From Opitutaceae bacterium TAV5 (GTDB lineage: Bacteria; Verrucomicrobiota; Verrucomicrobiia; Opitutales; Opitutaceae): a stretch of DNA of 64,000 bases. The stretch covers positions 4,635,001 through 4,699,000 of the forward strand of contig CP007053.1 in NCBI GenBank assembly GCA_000242935.3, written 5' to 3'. The notes under the pieces were generated by a model. It was not told where the DNA came from and ran no database searches. It saw nothing but the letters and a program-made list of their open reading frames with translations. Positions 1-8,710 of this stretch are shown one piece after another (position 1 is the first letter of the stretch; every line of letters begins with the position of its first letter). A program made the position numbers and the translations under genes.

Positions 1-342
1 GCGAACTACCTCGCCAGCGGTATTGGTGCGTCGACGAATGCAGGAAGTTACGCAGCGAACCCGAACGGAATATTCGACATGGCAGGCAACGTGTGGGAGT
101 GGAACGATGCTATTATAAATACTTTTGACCGTGGTGTGCGGGGCGGCGCGTTCGACGACAACGACAGCGAACTCGCCTCCTCGGTGCGCAACTACGGCAC
201 CGCAGCGGACAGGATCGACTACGTCGGTTTTCGTGTTGCGGCCTTGTACCTGACGGCCGTGCCTGAGCCCGCGACGTATGCGGCGCTGGCCGGGCTGGCG
301 ATGCTCGGCTGGGCGGCGCTGCGCCGCCGTGGCAGCCGGTGA
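1..342 (+). CDS. C-terminal part of a secreted formylglycine-generating-enzyme-like (SUMF1/FGE-sulfatase) protein with PEP-CTERM signal
   Basis: The reading frame is open from base 1, so the gene begins outside the window. The visible part carries FGE-sulfatase family hallmarks: NPNGIFDMAGNVWEWND, then VRGGAF and, near the end, VGFRVA. It is followed directly by a PEP-CTERM tail: VPEP at about residue 87 of the visible part, a hydrophobic stretch (YAALAGLAMLGWAAL) and a terminal RRRGSR. In this family the fold can oxidise sulfatase cysteines, but many secreted bacterial members are probably non-catalytic. The PEP-CTERM tail implies export and handling by an exosortase. The catalytic region is not visible, so enzymatic activity cannot be judged. 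A strong terminator follows at 503-543. Confidence 0.85.
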   Translation, partial: ANYLASGIGASTNAGSYAANPNGIFDMAGNVWEWNDAIINTFDRGVRGGAFDDNDSELASSVRNYGTAADRIDYVGFRVAALYLTAVPEPATYAALAGLAMLGWAALRRRGSR

Positions 343-502
343 CGGATTCTCCCGCTCCCCCCCTTCCCCCCGGGCGGGGAGGCAGGCGGGTGGCACGAGA
401 AGCGGCGGGGAGGTTTTGGTATTTTGTTTTCCCTCCCCCGCCGTCGCCACCCGCTCTCCCTGCCGGGGGGTTTGTGTAGTTAATATATCATGACCGGGAT
501 AC

Positions 503-543
503 GAGGGCGGCGGCCTGCGGCAAGCAGGCTGCCGCCCTCTTTT
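503..543 (+). terminator. Rho-independent terminator
   Basis: A 16-bp stem (503-518 with 524-539, one G-U pair) closes a 5-base loop and is followed by TTTT. It lies 160 bases after the FGE-like gene and would stop plus-strand transcription before the convergent ppk. Confidence 0.85.
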
Positions 544-625
544 CCGTTCCGGAGGGCGTTATCCAAAGCCGTGTCAACGTCAGCCGGAGCGGCGGGGGGG
601 AGGGGGGGCGGCGCTCCGCGCCGTC

Positions 626-707
626 CACGGGCTGGAAGCCCGTGCCACGCGGAGAGGCAACGCACACGGGCAAGATGCCCGTGCCACGTTGCGGGCGGGA
701 CGCCCGC
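626..707. repeat. Cluster of three GC-rich mini-hairpins (dispersed repeat)
   Basis: Three hairpins lie in a row, each with a 6-7 bp stem and a 5-base loop: 626-644 and 665-683 have the form CACGGGC-N5-GCCCGTG, and 691-707 is GCGGGC-N5-GCCCGC. The first two are followed by CCAC. A second cluster of the same design lies at 22456-22552. This looks like a dispersed, non-coding repeat family. The rest of the 343-821 gap holds only low-complexity GC-rich sequence, the terminator and the fold-back that follows. Confidence 0.7.
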
Positions 708-819
708 TGACCAGAGACCAGAAGCCAGAGGCCAGAGACCAGAAGCCAGACAACCGGCAGGCGAAACCTGTCTTCTGTCCTCTGTCCTCTGGCCTCTGGT
801 CTCTGTCCTCTGTTCAGCG
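705..819. repeat. Intergenic fold-back repeat (word CCAGAG/ACCAGA)
   Basis: The left arm (705-751) repeats the word CCAGA with small changes. The right arm (about 770-819) is its imperfect reverse complement over some 46 bp, beginning CGCTGA and ending TTCAGCG. The fold-back ends 2 bases before the ppk stop codon (822-824, minus strand), so it would form the 3' end of the ppk transcript. Confidence 0.8.
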
Positions 820-821
820 GA

Positions 822-3245
822 TCATTCGTCCACGGCCAGAGCGCTGGCGCGCTGGAGGGCGCTGGCTACGAAATACGTTTGCGCAGAGAAGGGCGGGGCG
901 TCGGCGGCGCGCGTCACCGGGAGGTAGCCGCCGCTGGCATGGAGCTCGCGGGCGAATTCGTTGTCGGCCAGCTCCATCGCGATGAGTTCGTCCGTGATCC
1001 AGCGGCGCAGCGCGGGCTCCTGCACCGGGAAGAGGACCTCGATGCGGCGGAAAAAGTTGCGCGGCATCCAGTCGGCGCTGCCGGCGTAGATGAGCGGGCC
1101 GGCGGCAGGCGCCGCCAGTCCGGAGTTCAGGGTTTCCGGTCCGGAGTTGTCGGCAGGCGTGGCCTCGCCTGAACCCTGAACCCGGAACCCTGAACCCGGA
1201 ACCCTGAACCCTGAACCCTGAACGTCCGCCGCCGTCGCGGCGGCGGCAGCGGCGGCGCTGGCGTTTTCGAAATAAAACACGCGGGCGTGTTCGAGGAAGC
1301 GGCCGACGATGGACCGCACCCGGATGTTGTCGCTGAGGCCGCGCACGCCGGGGACGAGGCAGCAGATGCCGCGGATCACGAGGTCGATCTGCACGCCGGC
1401 GCGGGAGGCGGCGTAGAGGGCGTCGATGGTGGCCTTGTCCACGAGCGAGTTCATCTTCGCAAATATGCGCGCGGGCCGGCCGGCCTCGGCGTTGGCGCGC
1501 TCGGCGGCGATGAGTTCGATGATGCGGCGATGCAGGTCGTAGGGCGCGACGAGCAGCCGGGCGAACTCGGGCGCGCGGCTGAATCCGGTGAGCGAATTGA
1601 AGAGATCGGCGGCGTCGGAGGTGATGTCCTCGCGGGCGGTGAAGTAGCTGAGGTCGGTGTAGAGGCGGGCGGTCTTCGGGTTGTAGTTGCCGGTGCCGAG
1701 GTGGACGTAACGGCGGAGGCGGCCGCCGGGCTCGCGGCGGACGACGAGCGAGCATTTGCAGTGGGTCTTGTGGCCGATGAGGCCGTAGACGACATGCACG
1801 CCGGCTTCCTCGAGCTGCCGCGCCCACTGGATGTTGTTGGCCTCGTCGCCGCGGGCCTTGAGCTCGACGAGGGCGGTGACCTGCTTGCCGTTGTGCGAGG
1901 CTTCGCTGAGGGCGCGCACGATGGGGGAATCGCCGCTCGTGCGGTAGAGCGTCTGCTTGATGGCATAGACGCCGGGATCGCGCGCGGCCTGGGTCACAAA
2001 ATCCACGACGGGCTGGAAGGAATCGTAGGGGTGGTGGAGGAGCACGTCCTGCGCGGCGATGGTGTCGAAGATGCGGGCCGGGTCGCGCAGGGGGGAGACG
2101 GCGGCGGGCGTGAAGGGCGGGTACTTGAGGTCGGGCCGGTCGAGGTCGGCCAGGCTCATGAGGCGGAGAAGGTTGAGGGGACCGGCGAGGCGGAAGACGT
2201 ATTCGTGCGACAAGGACAGGTGGTCGCAGAGGGTCCGGAAGATGTCGTCGCCCACACCGTCCTCGATTTCGAGGCGCACGGCCGCGCCGCGGCGGAGGTT
2301 GCGCAACTCCTCCTCGATCGTCTTGAGGAGATTGTCGGCTTCCTCCTCGTCGATGTAGAGGTCGCTGTTGCGGGTGACGCGGAAGGAGTGGGCGCTGTCG
2401 ATCGTGTAGCCGGGGAAGAGCGCGCCGCAGCACAGCTTGATGATTTCGGAGAGGAAGATGTGGACGCCGGGGCCGTCGGCATTGGCGATGCGGACGTGGC
2501 GGGGGAGGATGCGGGGAACGGGCAGGATGACGATGCGCTTGCCCTCGCCGGCGCCGCCCGCGCCTTCGGGCGAGTCGGGGTCGTTGAGGCAGACGATGAC
2601 GTTGAGGGTCTTGTTGCCGAGTTGCGGGAACGGGTGCGACTGGTCGAGGCCGAGCGGCGTGAGCACGGGGTAGATCTGTTCCTCGAAGTAAGTGCGCACC
2701 CAGGCGAGTTCGGTGGCGGTGAGTTCGCGGGCGGTCTTGAAGACGATGCCTTTCTTCGCCAGCGCCGGGATCAGTTCGCGGTGCCAGCAGCGGTACTGGT
2801 CCTCGACGAGCGAGGCGACGACCGAGTGGATGCGGCGAAGCTGCTCCTTGGGGCCGAGGCCGTCGAAGGACGGTTCGGTGACGCCGCTCTCGACCTGCTG
2901 GATGAGGCCGGCGACGCGGATTTCGAAAAACTCGTCGAGATTGCCGGAGACGATGGCGAGGAATTTGATGCGTTCGAGGAGCGGATGTTTTTCGTTGCGA
3001 GCCTGTTCGAGGACGCGGCGGTTAAAGGCGAGCCAGGAGAGTTCGCGGTTGAAATAGGCGGTCTTGACCGGGGTGCGCACGGGGACGATCGGCGTGGCGT
3101 TGGAGGCCGGGGTAAGGACGCGGTTGTCGACAGGCGCCGCGGGCGTGGCGGCTGCGGCGGATGCGGGGCGGGCGGGCTTGCGGGCGCGTTTCCCGGTGGT
3201 GGCTTTGGCGCGTGACGGTAAAATAGAGTGTTTCCTGGCAGGCAT
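822..3245 (-). CDS. ppk: Polyphosphate kinase 1
   Basis: This enzyme reversibly polymerises the gamma-phosphate of ATP into polyphosphate. The 807-residue product has the PPK1 layout: a [11 protein letters not shown] segment near residue 65, [19 protein letters not shown] with the probable phosphorylated histidine at about residue 495, LGTGNYN, and a C-terminal [13 protein letters not shown] followed by EVLFPV. The start at 3245 gives a basic, Ala/Pro-rich tail of about 60 residues before the conserved domain. An upstream start at 3386 is possible but would lie over the promoter shared with serA. The protein is longer than the usual 690-730 residues, partly because of a repeat-derived insertion at about residues 661-718 (see 1125-1223). 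A Pho-box-like repeat lies about 60 bases upstream. Confidence 0.95.
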   Translation of the reverse strand: MPARKHSILPSRAKATTGKRARKPARPASAAAATPAAPVDNRVLTPASNATPIVPVRTPVKTAYFNRELSWLAFNRRVLEQARNEKHPLLERIKFLAIVSGNLDEFFEIRVAGLIQQVESGVTEPSFDGLGPKEQLRRIHSVVASLVEDQYRCWHRELIPALAKKGIVFKTARELTATELAWVRTYFEEQIYPVLTPLGLDQSHPFPQLGNKTLNVIVCLNDPDSPEGAGGAGEGKRIVILPVPRILPRHVRIANADGPGVHIFLSEIIKLCCGALFPGYTIDSAHSFRVTRNSDLYIDEEEADNLLKTIEEELRNLRRGAAVRLEIEDGVGDDIFRTLCDHLSLSHEYVFRLAGPLNLLRLMSLADLDRPDLKYPPFTPAAVSPLRDPARIFDTIAAQDVLLHHPYDSFQPVVDFVTQAARDPGVYAIKQTLYRTSGDSPIVRALSEASHNGKQVTALVELKARGDEANNIQWARQLEEAGVHVVYGLIGHKTHCKCSLVVRREPGGRLRRYVHLGTGNYNPKTARLYTDLSYFTAREDITSDAADLFNSLTGFSRAPEFARLLVAPYDLHRRIIELIAAERANAEAGRPARIFAKMNSLVDKATIDALYAASRAGVQIDLVIRGICCLVPGVRGLSDNIRVRSIVGRFLEHARVFYFENASAAAAAAATAADVQGSGFRVPGSGFRVQGSGEATPADNSGPETLNSGLAAPAAGPLIYAGSADWMPRNFFRRIEVLFPVQEPALRRWITDELIAMELADNEFARELHASGGYLPVTRAADAPPFSAQTYFVASALQRASALAVDE
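1125..1223. repeat. Fold-back repeat inside the ppk reading frame (word AACCCTG/CCCGG)
   Basis: Six copies of the word CTGAAC with CCCGGAAC variants (1169-1223) face an inverted copy at 1125-1140 (GTTCAGGGTTTCCGG). The block is in frame in ppk and adds a Gly/Ser/Phe/Arg-rich segment (repeats of GSGFRV) flanked by Ala runs. It lies between the YFEN and GSADWM motifs, which are normally close together in PPK1. Confidence 0.85.
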
Positions 3246-3305
3246 TTCGAAAAAGGGGACGTTCACGGTAGCCAGCCGGGGCGGCGAAACCAGAACGAAG
3301 TGGCA

Positions 3306-3323
3306 TGTTACACAAATGTTACA
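3306..3323 (-). promoter_or_regulatory. Pho-box-like direct repeat in the ppk/serA divergent promoter
   Basis: On the minus strand two exact 7-base repeats TGTAACA are separated by the AT-rich TTTG, giving an 11-bp period. This is the architecture of PhoB/PhoP-class binding sites. The site lies 61-78 bases upstream of the ppk start and about 150 bases upstream of serA. The base match to a named consensus is only partial, so assignment to a Pho regulator is inference. Confidence 0.5.
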
Positions 3324-3469
3324 TGCAGGGAGAGGGTTGCGGGCGGGGGGGGCCGGACAGCAACGGGCAGGCGCGGACGGTCGCACCGGATCACTTCATC
3401 CGGTGGCATGTGACTTTTCCTTGCTTGCCGTCGCAGGGGCTTGTTCGCTGGCCGGCTCTATATTTGTCC

Positions 3470-5059
3470 ATGAAAATCCTGGTCGCCGACAAGATCTCAC
3501 CCAAGGGAGTCGCCTTTTTGCGTCAGCAAACGGGCTTCGAAGTGGTGGAGGCTTACGGCTCTTCCCCCGAGAAAGTCCTCGAACTGGTCAGGGACGTGCA
3601 TGCCATCGCCGTCCGTTCGGAAACGAAAATCACCCGCGAGGTCATCGCGGCCGCGCCCTTGCTGAAGGTTGTGGGCCGCGCCGGCGTGGGCGTTGACAAC
3701 GTCGATGTCGAGGCCGCCACCGAGCGCGGTGTCGTCGTCATGAACACGCCGGCGGGCAACACCATCGCCACGGCCGAGCTGACGTTCACACACATCCTCT
3801 GCGGCTCGCGCCCGGTCGCCCAGGCCGCCGCCTCGATGCGCGAGGGCAAGTGGGACCGCAAGGCGTTCAGCGGCGTGGAGCTTTTCAAAAAGACGCTCGG
3901 CATCATCGGCATGGGCCGTATCGGTGGCGAGGTCGCCAAGCGCGCCGTCGCCTTCGGGATGAAGGTGCTCGCCTACGATCCGTACCTCGCTCCCAGCCGC
4001 GCCAAGGCCATGCAAGTGGAGGTCGCCACGCTCGACGACATCCTCGCCCAGGCCGACTACATCACCGTCCACATGCCGCTCACGGACGATACGAAGTACA
4101 TGATCGACGAGGCTGCGCTGGCGAAGTGCCGGAAGGGCGTGCGCCTCTTCAACTGCGCCCGCGGCGGCATCATCAAGGAGTCGGCGCTCATCGCCGCCCT
4201 CAAGAGCGGCCACGTGGCCGCCGCCGGTCTCGATGTCTACGAGGATGAACCCCTCGCGAAGGACAGCGAACTGCGCACGCTCCCCAATGTCGTCCTCACC
4301 CCGCACCTCGGCGCTTCCACGGCCGAGGCGCAGGAATCGGTCGGCATCGAGATCGCCGAGCAGATCACCGACGTCCTCCGGACCGGCGCCATCCGCAATG
4401 CCGTCAACATGCCTTCGGTCGACGCCGCCACGGCCCAGACCCTGCGCCCCTACATCGAACTCGGCACGCGCCTCGGCACGCTCGTCCAGCAGATCGCGCC
4501 GCAGCAGATCGCCAAGGTCCGCGTGCTCTATCACGGCAAGATGGTCGAGCTCGATGCCAACGCCGTCACCCGCGCCATCCAGCACGGTTTCCTCCGCCGG
4601 ATCAGCGGCGACGAGGTCAACGCCGTCAACGCCCCGGTCTTCTTCCAGCGCCTCGGCATCGATTTCGAGGTGATCAAGACCAGCGACGTGGCGGACTACA
4701 CCGAGCTCATGGCCGTCGAGGCCATCACCCCGGCGGGCGAGGTGTTCAGCGCGCGCGGCACGCTCATCGGCAAGAACAACGAGCCCCGCATCGTCGGCAT
4801 CAACGGCCGCGAGGTCGAAGTCGCCGCCGAGGGCCAGCTCCTCGTGCTGGAAAACATCGACAAGCCCGGCATGGTGGGCACGGTCGGCACGCTGCTCGGC
4901 AACGACGGCGTCAACATCGCCGACATGTCGCTCACCCGCCTCATCCTCGGCGGCACCGCCTACATGGTGGTGCGCGTCGACCACGAGCCCAGCGCCACCG
5001 CGCGCGAGGCGCTCAAGAAAAACCCGCTGATCAAATCGGCCAAGTTCGTGCAACTGTGA
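3470..5059 (+). CDS. serA: D-3-phosphoglycerate dehydrogenase
   Basis: This enzyme carries out the first step of serine synthesis, oxidising 3-phosphoglycerate with NAD. The 529-residue product is the long form of the enzyme. It has an N-terminal substrate lobe, the Rossmann motif GMGRIGG around residue 147, NCARGGIIKESAL, and the catalytic-histidine segment PHLGAS near residue 277. These are followed by an intervening ASB-like domain and a C-terminal ACT domain (about 455-529, ENIDKPGMVGTVG), where serine feedback normally binds. The start was chosen at MKILVADKIS. The longer open frame upstream lacks family similarity and crosses the ppk promoter. A TATATTT box is just upstream, with no Shine-Dalgarno sequence. 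It heads the plus-strand biosynthesis block. Confidence 0.97.
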   Translation: MKILVADKISPKGVAFLRQQTGFEVVEAYGSSPEKVLELVRDVHAIAVRSETKITREVIAAAPLLKVVGRAGVGVDNVDVEAATERGVVVMNTPAGNTIATAELTFTHILCGSRPVAQAAASMREGKWDRKAFSGVELFKKTLGIIGMGRIGGEVAKRAVAFGMKVLAYDPYLAPSRAKAMQVEVATLDDILAQADYITVHMPLTDDTKYMIDEAALAKCRKGVRLFNCARGGIIKESALIAALKSGHVAAAGLDVYEDEPLAKDSELRTLPNVVLTPHLGASTAEAQESVGIEIAEQITDVLRTGAIRNAVNMPSVDAATAQTLRPYIELGTRLGTLVQQIAPQQIAKVRVLYHGKMVELDANAVTRAIQHGFLRRISGDEVNAVNAPVFFQRLGIDFEVIKTSDVADYTELMAVEAITPAGEVFSARGTLIGKNNEPRIVGINGREVEVAAEGQLLVLENIDKPGMVGTVGTLLGNDGVNIADMSLTRLILGGTAYMVVRVDHEPSATAREALKKNPLIKSAKFVQL

Positions 5060-5062
5060 ATC

Positions 5063-5187
5063 CATTACGAATGACGGATTACGAAGGACGAATGGCGAAG
5101 CGGGGGGCATGAACATCGTCCCGACCCTCCTTCCGGTTCGCGATTTGTAACTCGTAATCTGTCATTCGTAATCCGTCATCCGTAATT
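5063..5187. repeat. Intergenic fold-back repeat (word ATTACGA/ATGACGG)
   Basis: The left arm (about 5063-5098) repeats ATTACGAATGACGG-like words. The right arm (about 5140-5187) is the reverse complement with a few mismatches over about 30 bp. It fills the whole serA-plsY spacer: it begins 3 bases after the serA stop and ends 3 bases before the plsY ATG. Confidence 0.85.
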
Positions 5188-5190
5188 CCC

Positions 5191-5889
5191 ATGCTGCTCC
5201 CCGCCACTCTCGCCGCCGTGATCGGCTACTTCCTCGGCGCCCTGCCGTTCGGGTACCTCGTGGCGCGGAGTTTCGGCATCAACATCTTCGAGCACGGCAG
5301 CAAAAACCCCGGCGCGACCAACGTGAAGCGCGTGCTCGGCGAGAAATTCGGCCCGCGCGGCAAACGCGCCGGCACCCGCGTGTTCCTGCTCGATGCGGTC
5401 AAGGGCGCGCTCGCCGCCGGCTGGCCCCTGCTGATTCTGCCCTTGTTTCACACGCGCGTGTTGCCGCTCGGCACCGAAGACAACTGGATTAACATCCACA
5501 CCTTCGATGCTGGCACGGTCAACGCTGCCGCCATCACCGGCCTCGTGGCCGCGCTCATCGGTCACAGCTTTTCCTGCTTCACCCGTTTCCGCGGCGGCAA
5601 GGGCGTGGCGACCTCCGCCGGCGGCCTCTTCATGCTGCTCCCCTGGCCGGCGCTGATCGCCCTCGCCACGTGGGGGCTGGTGTTCCGGTTCTCGCGCTAC
5701 GTTTCGCTGGCCTCGATCGTGGCCGCCGTCGTGCTGCCGGTCGCCGCCTGGCTCTGGCCCTGGCCGCACACGCCGCTGCCGTTCGCCCTCCTCGCCACCC
5801 TCATCGGCGCCTTTGTGATCCTGCGCCACCGCACCAACATCAAACGCCTCCTCAGCGGCACCGAAAACCGGTTCGCCAGAAAAACCTGA
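5191..5889 (+). CDS. plsY: Acyl-phosphate:glycerol-3-phosphate acyltransferase
   Basis: This integral membrane enzyme transfers an acyl group from acyl-phosphate to glycerol-3-phosphate, making lysophosphatidic acid. The 232-residue protein shows the three PlsY signatures: GSKNPGATNVKRVLG near residue 35, the HSFSCFTRFRGGKGVATSAGG loop near residue 120, and a C-terminal RHRTNIKRLLSGTE. It has about five hydrophobic segments. It is slightly longer than typical (about 200) because of a loop around residues 85-105. The ATG immediately follows the fold-back repeat and no Shine-Dalgarno sequence is present. Confidence 0.96.
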   Translation: MLLPATLAAVIGYFLGALPFGYLVARSFGINIFEHGSKNPGATNVKRVLGEKFGPRGKRAGTRVFLLDAVKGALAAGWPLLILPLFHTRVLPLGTEDNWINIHTFDAGTVNAAAITGLVAALIGHSFSCFTRFRGGKGVATSAGGLFMLLPWPALIALATWGLVFRFSRYVSLASIVAAVVLPVAAWLWPWPHTPLPFALLATLIGAFVILRHRTNIKRLLSGTENRFARKT

Positions 5890-5947
5890 TCCGATTTTTC
5901 GCGCCTTTCGCGCCTTTTTTGCGCCCATTCAACTCTTCTTTCCAGGC

Positions 5948-7264
5948 ATGAGCACCACCACCATCAACATCGGCATCTGCGGACTCGGCACGGTCGGGCA
6001 GGGCGTGTGGAAACACATCGAAAACGCCCGCTCCTCGCTCGAGACCCGAACCGGCGTGCAACTCGTGCTCCGCCGCGCCTCCGTCCGCGACCTGAAGAAA
6101 AAACGCGCCGTCCGCGTCCCCGCCGCGAAGCTCACCACCGACCCGCTCTCCATCGCCACCGATCCTCATATCCACATCGTGTGCGAACTCATCGGCGGCA
6201 CCACCCTCGCGCGCGAAATCACCCTCGCCGCCCTCCGCCTCGGCAAGACCGTCGTCTCTGCCAACAAGGCCCTCCTCTGCGACCACGGCCCCGAGCTTCT
6301 CGCCGCCGCGCAGAAACACGGCGGTCACTTCCTCTTCGAGGCCTCCGTCGCCGGCGGCATTCCCATCGTCAAGGCCATCCGCGAAGGGCTCGCCGCCAAC
6401 CGCTTTCCGCTCATCTACGGCATCCTCAACGGCACCTGCAACTACATCCTCACGCGCATGGAGCGCGAAGGGCTCAGTTACCCGGCCATCCTTGCCGACG
6501 CCAAGCGCCTCGGTTACGCCGAGGCCGAGGAATCGCTCGACGTCGAAGGCTGGGACACCGCCCACAAGGCCTCCGTCCTCGCGTACCTCGCCCACGGCGT
6601 CTGGGTGCCTACCGCAAAAATGACGGTCGAGGGCATCACGCAGATCACGCAGGCCGACCTGCAATTCGCCCGCGAGAACGGCTACGCCATAAAACTCCTC
6701 GCCGTCATCGCCCGCGACATCACGCATGCCCGCGGCGGCCTCTCCGTGCGGGTGGCTCCCGCGCTCCTCCCGCGCACCCGGGTCATCGCCAACGTCAACG
6801 ACGTCTACAACGGCGTCTCCGTCACCGGCGATGTCGTGGGCGAGACCGTCTACATCGGCCGCGGCGCCGGCCAGGATCCGACGGCCAGCGCCGTCATTGC
6901 CGACATCGTCGACGCCGCGACGCGCCTCGCGTCCGGCCTTCCCGCTCCGAAGTCCAAAAAACAGTCCGCGGCCCGCGCCCCCTCCGTTCCGCTCGCCTCG
7001 CCCGAGTCGCTCCGCGGCAGCTATTACCTGCGTCTCGACGTGAAGGACGAGCCCGGCGTTCTCGCCAGGGTGGCGACCGTCACGGCGCGTTCGCGCGTCA
7101 GCATTGCGAGCGTCTCGCAACATCCCGGCGAGCGGCCCGACGCTGCCTCGCTCATCCTCACCACCCACGAGAGCAACGAAAAAGCCATCCGCGAGACCCT
7201 CGCCCGCCTCGCCAGGCTGGACTGCGTCCTCTCCCGGCCACTCCTGTTGCGCATCCACGAATAA
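5948..7264 (+). CDS. hom: Homoserine dehydrogenase
   Basis: This enzyme reduces aspartate semialdehyde to homoserine in the threonine/methionine pathway. The 438-residue product has the NAD(P)-binding GLGTVGQGVW at residues 12-21 and SANKALL. The catalytic core follows with GGIPIVKAIREGL, GILNGTCNYILTRM, GYAEAEESLDVEGWDTAHK and a C-terminal ACT domain (about 362-438, LDVKDEPGVLARVA). The length fits the monofunctional family. It is followed closely by lysC and thrC, so the block makes threonine from aspartate. The 58-base spacer before it holds a T/C-rich stretch with the word CGCGCCTTT twice. There is only a weak CAGG before the ATG. Confidence 0.97.
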   Translation: MSTTTINIGICGLGTVGQGVWKHIENARSSLETRTGVQLVLRRASVRDLKKKRAVRVPAAKLTTDPLSIATDPHIHIVCELIGGTTLAREITLAALRLGKTVVSANKALLCDHGPELLAAAQKHGGHFLFEASVAGGIPIVKAIREGLAANRFPLIYGILNGTCNYILTRMEREGLSYPAILADAKRLGYAEAEESLDVEGWDTAHKASVLAYLAHGVWVPTAKMTVEGITQITQADLQFARENGYAIKLLAVIARDITHARGGLSVRVAPALLPRTRVIANVNDVYNGVSVTGDVVGETVYIGRGAGQDPTASAVIADIVDAATRLASGLPAPKSKKQSAARAPSVPLASPESLRGSYYLRLDVKDEPGVLARVATVTARSRVSIASVSQHPGERPDAASLILTTHESNEKAIRETLARLARLDCVLSRPLLLRIHE

Positions 7265-7293
7265 CCGGCAATCGCTCCGCACACGGATTTTTT

Positions 7294-7316
7294 GTCTTTT
7301 CGTGTGTTTCGTGGGC
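7294..7316. repeat. Single arm of a fold-back repeat word
   Basis: This 23-base stretch upstream of lysC is identical to part of the reverse complement of the left arm of the fold-back at 53491-53575 (words TTTTCGTG and TGTTTCGTGG). No matching inverted arm lies nearby, so this copy cannot form the hairpin alone. Confidence 0.7.
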
Positions 7317-7336
7317 ACCTTCCCGCATTTCCTCCC

Positions 7337-8554
7337 ATGTCCCGAATAGTCCAAAAATACGGCGGCACCTCGGTCGGTGACGTCGAACGCATCAAAAACG
7401 TCGCGGCCCGGATCAAGACCTACCGCGACGAAGGCCACCAGGTGGTCGTGGTCGTCTCCGCCCGCTCCGGCGTGACGAATGAACTCATCGCCCGGGCCAA
7501 ATCCATCACCACCGAGCCCGACGACCGGGAGATGGACCAGCTCCTCGCCGTCGGCGAACAGGAAACCATCGCCCTCACCGCGATGGCCCTCCATGCGATC
7601 GGCGTGCCCGCCGTGTCCTACACCGGCGCCCAGGCCGGCATCCTCACGGACAAGGTTCACACCAAGGCCAAAATCAAAAACATCAAGGCCGACGCCATCT
7701 CCGCCGACCTCGACGCCGGCAAGGTCGTCATCGTGGCCGGCTTCCAGGGCATCAACGAGGAGGGCCGTACCACCACGCTCGGCCGCGGCGGGTCCGACCT
7801 CAGCGCCATCTCGCTCGCCGGCGCGCTGCACGCCGACAAATGCGAAATCTACACCGATGTGGACGGCGTTTATACGGCCGACCCCCGCATCGTGAAGGAC
7901 GCCCGCAAGCTCAACGAGATCTCCTACGACGAAATGCTCGAACTCGCCTCGGCTGGTTCGAAAGTCATGCAGTCGCGCTCTGTGGAATTTGCCGCCAAGT
8001 ACAACGTCGTATTCGAAGTCCGCTCCTCTTTTAACAACAACCCGGGAACCATCGTGAAACAAGAAGTCGCCTACATGGAAAAAGTCGTCGTCCGCGGAGT
8101 CGCCGTGGACAAGGACCAGGCCAAGATCATCGTCAGCAACATCCTCGACAAGCCGGGTTCGGCGGCGAAGGTGTTCCGCGCGCTCTCCGACGCGAATGTC
8201 AATGTCGACATGATCGTGCAAAACGTCGGCCGCAACGGCATCGCCAACCTCACCTTCACGGTGGCGGGCACCGAGACGCAGCGCGCGCAAAAGGCGCTCG
8301 TCCCCGTGCTCGACGAGATCGGCGGCGGCCATGTGGCCGTGCACGAAAACATCGCCAAGCTTTCGGTGGTCGGCGTCGGCATGAAGACGCACAGCGGCGT
8401 GGCCGCCACGCTCTTCCAGAGCCTCGCCGATGCGAACATCAACATCGAGATGATCAGCACCTCCGAGATCAAGATCACGGTCGCGATCAGCAAGGACCAG
8501 GCCGACGAGGCCGCCCGCGTCGCCCACAAGGCCTTCGGCCTGGAAAACGCCTGA
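7337..8554 (+). CDS. lysC: Aspartate kinase
   Basis: This enzyme phosphorylates aspartate, the entry step to lysine, threonine and methionine. The 405-residue product has the kinase signature KYGGTSV at residues 6-12. It also has FQGINEEGRTTTLGRGGSD, YTDVDGVYTADPRIV, and two C-terminal ACT domains (about 265-335 and 345-405), which usually mediate feedback by lysine or threonine. The start at 7337 was chosen because the family begins with this motif. The frame is open upstream through repeat sequence. It sits between hom and thrC in a co-directional block. Confidence 0.97.
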   Translation: MSRIVQKYGGTSVGDVERIKNVAARIKTYRDEGHQVVVVVSARSGVTNELIARAKSITTEPDDREMDQLLAVGEQETIALTAMALHAIGVPAVSYTGAQAGILTDKVHTKAKIKNIKADAISADLDAGKVVIVAGFQGINEEGRTTTLGRGGSDLSAISLAGALHADKCEIYTDVDGVYTADPRIVKDARKLNEISYDEMLELASAGSKVMQSRSVEFAAKYNVVFEVRSSFNNNPGTIVKQEVAYMEKVVVRGVAVDKDQAKIIVSNILDKPGSAAKVFRALSDANVNVDMIVQNVGRNGIANLTFTVAGTETQRAQKALVPVLDEIGGGHVAVHENIAKLSVVGVGMKTHSGVAATLFQSLADANINIEMISTSEIKITVAISKDQADEAARVAHKAFGLENA

Positions 8555-8567
8555 GGGCGCACACTCA

Positions 8568-8696
8568 TTGCACGAAAGGAAACGAAGGTAACCAGGACAT
8601 GCAGGTCTCCGAAATGTCTTTCCGGATTCGGGCTGAATCGGGGGGCGTCGTTGAAAAAACGGAAGAATCCCTGTTCTCTTCGTTTCCTTCCGTGCA
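8568..8696. repeat. Intergenic fold-back repeat (word CACGAAAGG/AAACGAAGG)
   Basis: Twenty-base arms at 8568-8587 and 8677-8696 are reverse complements with one mismatch, enclosing about 90 bases. The right arm ends 14 bases before the thrC ATG. The element fills most of the lysC-thrC spacer. Confidence 0.8.
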
Positions 8697-8710
8697 AAAA
8701 TCCTGAAGCG

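Noticed and set aside
1287..3215. Plus-strand open frame of 642 codons opposite ppk
   Set aside because: It is antisense to PPK1 motifs and of low-complexity composition.
3246..3386. An upstream start for ppk at 3386
   Set aside because: It would add 47 non-conserved residues and cover the Pho-box-like promoter. The ATG at 3245 is simpler.
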